In this document: one piece after another, positions 61,626-64,000 of the stretch
Layout: each line of letters begins with the position of its first letter
Numbering within the stretch: the first letter of the stretch is position 1
Assembly: GCA_004431415.1 (NCBI GenBank)
Contig: QPMI01000237.1
Location: 1-64,000, forward strand
Reading direction: 5' to 3'
DNA length: 64,000 nucleotides
Source of the DNA: Cyanophora paradoxa
Lineage: Eukaryota > Glaucocystophyceae > Cyanophorales > Cyanophoraceae
Made by a program: the position numbers and the translations under genes
Notes under the pieces: generated by a model
Seen by the model: only the letters and a program-made list of their open reading frames with translations
Database searches by the model: none
Told to the model about the DNA's origin: nothing

Positions 61626-64000
61626 CTACAGGGGCCAGAGCAGGAGGGGACGGCGCAGGAGGCGGGCGACCACCAGGGATCCCAACGGGACATTCCCACG
61701 AACGGCAAACTCCGCAGGATTCCGGAGGACAGAATCGATGTCACGCGAAGAGACGAGGTTGTCAGCACCGCCCGAAGAAGGAGCGCCGGACGAGTCAGAA
61801 TCAGAGCTTGAACTAGAACGATGAGAACCGGTACCAGACTCTGAATCATGTGCGTCATCATCCGAGGCAGCCTGATCATCAGCGTCAGCAGCAGCCAAGC
61901 GAGCGCGCCGCTCCTCCAACAAGGCCGAAGCCTGCGAAAGGGTGAACTCGAGGTACGACATATTTCTGTCCCAGGCGGCAACAAGCGCGGCGCGGTTGTA
62001 AGAAGGCGCATCAATGTCAGCCTCCTCAAGATCGCACCGAGCGCGAGCAACCTGTTGGATGGAAAATACGCCAGCAAGGATCGCTCCAAGTGAGCGAAGG
62101 CAGAAGGCGGGGTTAACTTTACTGCGCAAAATGGGCCCAGATAAATCCGGAACCGAGAGGATGTGGAAGAGAGAGAGCTCAGGCACTGCGACCTCTTCAC
62201 GCTCATCCGGTGGAAGAGTAGAAGCCCAGAAATTCAGGCGCTCACGAATGAAATCCCAGAACGAACGAGAAAGCGGGCACTCAGAGAAAACGTGCGCGTG
62301 AGAGCGAGCAGATCCGTCATTACAAACCCGACAGAAACGACGGCGGGGCGACTGTTGCTCGCCCAAACGATACAATTTGAAATGCAAACGGTAAAGAGCA
62401 TCGATCCAAAGCATCGGGAAACACTGAAGGACGACAAGATTAGGAAGACGGGACGGAGACAAGGCGCCGGGAAACCCCCACTTAGCATCGGGCATCTGAG
62501 CGTGGCTAGACACATCGCGAAGCCGCTGGACCTCAAGGCAGTAGAAGCGACGAACAGAGGAGAGGCGGAGAGGGAGCATACGAGCGAAAGTGAACGCAAG
62601 ATTATCAAGAGAAAGAAAGGCCGAAGGGCCTGCGCCAAGAACAAAAAGGCCAGGCAGGGTCCCGCGACGAAGAGAGAGGAAGACAGCGCTGAAGCAAACA
62701 TGCAGCGGGAGCAAACGGGACAGAATTGAATTGGAGCTCGAGGATAGGCCCACAGGGTGGGAAGCCGCAGGGCGGCAAGGAACGCGCGGTATGTAGTCCA
62801 GCACCCGTGGAATTATCTGGTTATCGCGAACAGGGAAGGCAACAAAAGTACCACTTGGGCCTCGAAGGAGAGCAAACGAGGCGTCCGGTCCGGACCACCA
62901 GAGATGCTGAGGCGGCGATGCAGGGGCCTCGAGAACCTGGCGCCAAGTAGCCGGGAGCGCAGAACACAGACTAGGGAAAAAGGAGTGGAGGGCGGAGGAG
63001 GCAGCTGCTGGAGCCCGGAACCCCCGGGCAGCACAATCCCAGATATCGCAGACCCGCAGCAAGCCGGACCGTGCACAGCGACTCCAGTCGACCTCGTCGC
63101 CGGGAGTACTGAACAGAGGATTGAAGAAAAGAGGTTGGGATAACACTTCGGGAGAGTTACGAGGTTGACACACGCCCTGGCGCTGAGCCCACTCGGAGAG
63201 AGTCCGCTTCCAAATAGGAGGCAAGTCAAGTCTGTCAAGTGGGAGGCGGAGCGAGACAAGGGCGGGGCCATAGGAAAAAGGTGCCAGCTGAGCGTCCAGT
63301 TTGCTCAAGAGGTACTCCTTCCAAGGAGCTGAACAAGAGGGGTCAGCGAGCAAGGCCACCCACTTCATTTTCAGCGATAACGAAAAAGCTCGAATATCCG
63401 GGCAGTTGAGACCACCTTGACGCCACGGCAGAGGAGAAATATACTTCGAAAGCTGCCCGCTCACGCCAGCAAAAGCGCGAAGCTTCTCTTGCCATGTCGA
63501 ATACTGAGCATCAGGGGGGTCAAGCAAATATAGAGCATAATGTAGGGACCCAATAAATACAGCCCAGGCAAGGAGAACGCCGGATCGCATCGGCATGCGA
63601 TAAGTCTTCGCTTGCTGGACACGGATATCAAGAGCAGCGGTCTTTTTCCGCCAGAACCGAGACAGATCGGGCTCTAGTGGAAAGCCCAGGTATTTTCGAA
63701 TTTTTTCAGCGGGAGGGAGATCCGTCACCTGAAGACGCCGCCAGGGGCAGTCCTCGACGCTAGGCCAGGCATGTGCGGGGATATCGCGGAGTGGAAGAAG
63801 GCTAGATTTCTCGAGATTAATAAGAGCTCCAGAGAGCCGGCAGTATTTATCAAAGCACTCTTTCCAGAAAGGCAATTCGGTAAAAGACGAGATTAAAGGA
63901 ACCGTGTCGTCTGCAAACTGGAGCACCTTGCAAAGAGAGCTAGAGGACAAGCGGACACCTCGTATACGAGCATCAGCATTAATCAAAAGGGCTAAAAGGT
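61626..64000 (-). CDS. Non-LTR retrotransposon reverse transcriptase (5'-partial)
   Basis: The frame is open to the window edge and ends at 61626. The catalytic core is present as VLQFADDTVPLISSF (the YxDD box as FADD), followed by LSGALINLEKSSLLPL and IRKYLGFPLEPDLSRFW, the thumb-side motifs typical of LINE enzymes. A long C-terminal region includes LPWRQGGLNCPDIRAFSLSL and a zinc-binding motif FCRVCNDGSARSHAHVFSEC (CxxC...H...C, zf-RVT type). The tail is acidic and Ser-rich (SSSSSDSDSSGAPSSGG). No internal stop or frameshift is seen over about 790 codons, so this copy may be young. The endonuclease and RT fingers would lie outside the window. The region 59641-61625 downstream shows no recognisable second ORF. 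Confidence 0.9.
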   Translation of the reverse strand, partial: LLALLINADARIRGVRLSSSSLCKVLQFADDTVPLISSFTELPFWKECFDKYCRLSGALINLEKSSLLPLRDIPAHAWPSVEDCPWRRLQVTDLPPAEKIRKYLGFPLEPDLSRFWRKKTAALDIRVQQAKTYRMPMRSGVLLAWAVFIGSLHYALYLLDPPDAQYSTWQEKLRAFAGVSGQLSKYISPLPWRQGGLNCPDIRAFSLSLKMKWVALLADPSCSAPWKEYLLSKLDAQLAPFSYGPALVSLRLPLDRLDLPPIWKRTLSEWAQRQGVCQPRNSPEVLSQPLFFNPLFSTPGDEVDWSRCARSGLLRVCDIWDCAARGFRAPAAASSALHSFFPSLCSALPATWRQVLEAPASPPQHLWWSGPDASFALLRGPSGTFVAFPVRDNQIIPRVLDYIPRVPCRPAASHPVGLSSSSNSILSRLLPLHVCFSAVFLSLRRGTLPGLFVLGAGPSAFLSLDNLAFTFARMLPLRLSSVRRFYCLEVQRLRDVSSHAQMPDAKWGFPGALSPSRLPNLVVLQCFPMLWIDALYRLHFKLYRLGEQQSPRRRFCRVCNDGSARSHAHVFSECPLSRSFWDFIRERLNFWASTLPPDEREEVAVPELSLFHILSVPDLSGPILRSKVNPAFCLRSLGAILAGVFSIQQVARARCDLEEADIDAPSYNRAALVAAWDRNMSYLEFTLSQASALLEERRARLAAADADDQAASDDDAHDSESGTGSHRSSSSSDSDSSGAPSSGGADNLVSSRDIDSVLRNPAEFAVRGNVPLGSLVVARLLRRPLLLWPL

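Larger units (their letters stand above)
59630..64000 (-). mobile_element. LINE-type non-LTR retrotransposon, 3' part
   Basis: Minus-strand element whose 5' end lies beyond the window. It consists of the reverse-transcriptase ORF (61626-64000), a pyrimidine-rich 3' region of about 2 kb and a terminal A tract seen as 11 T residues at 59630-59640. No long terminal repeat is present at this end. Base composition differs from the host genes: lower GC and strongly pyrimidine-skewed on the sense strand. The target-site duplication cannot be checked because the other end is missing. Confidence 0.85.

Noticed and set aside
61626-64000. Retroviral or LTR-retrotransposon pol gene
   Set aside because: FADD-box context, the thumb motifs, the zf-RVT zinc finger, the 3' A tract and absence of an LTR all point to a LINE.
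1-64000. tRNA, rRNA or spliceosomal RNA genes
   Set aside because: None recognised by eye on either strand. A covariance-model scan would be needed to exclude them.

Overview
This window is nuclear DNA from a GC-rich, intron-rich eukaryote, most likely a flagellated alga with a secondary red-type plastid. Exons are roughly 70-80% GC. Introns are short (about 40-80 nt, GT-AG or GC-AG) and packed with CCCCG/GGGGC tracts. BBS7 and a CFAP119-like protein imply a cilium. DUF1995 and a protein with a signal peptide followed by Phe imply a secondary plastid. A haptophyte or a GC-rich stramenopile such as a pelagophyte fits best; the sequence alone does not settle it.

Layout. 0.7-10 kb: MATH-BTB-BACK protein (+), four-EF-hand protein (-), CFAP119-like protein (-), EF-hand protein (+), low-complexity His/Pro-rich protein (-). 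10.4-13.3 kb: VPS52 (+). 13.4-18.1 kb: a stray copy of a gene 3' end, a gene built from tandemly duplicated 18-residue exons (+), and a membrane protein (-). 18.5-31 kb: FkbM/METTL24-type methyltransferase (+), FCP1-like CTD phosphatase (-), penta-EF-hand protein (+), DUF1995 plastid protein (-), eIF2B alpha (-), CDT2/DTL (+). 31-34 kb: repeat-rich and gene-poor, with a complete non-autonomous CACTA transposon. 34-48 kb: a STAND/NACHT fragment (-), a leucine-rich protein (+), a 5-kb coiled-coil gene (-), a plastid-targeted unknown (-), a DUF4062-NACHT gene (+) and a small membrane protein (-). 48-58.7 kb: MECR-like reductase (+), CDK11 (-), MEPCE/Bin3 (+), SWSAP1-like (-), BBS7 (+). 59.6-64 kb: the 3' part of a LINE retrotransposon (-) that runs off the window.

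Neighbouring genes alternate strand almost perfectly, giving compact divergent pairs with 100-450 bp shared promoters and convergent pairs with 80-400 bp spacers. Some pairs are thematically linked: CDK11 with MEPCE (transcription control), and the CFAP119-like gene with an EF-hand protein. The tandem exon gene, the CACTA element, the intron architecture and the NACHT gene with two apparent frameshifts are the most unusual items.

Gene models were built by eye from protein similarity, splice motifs and reading frame. Starts marked uncertain may lie in unrecognised upstream exons.
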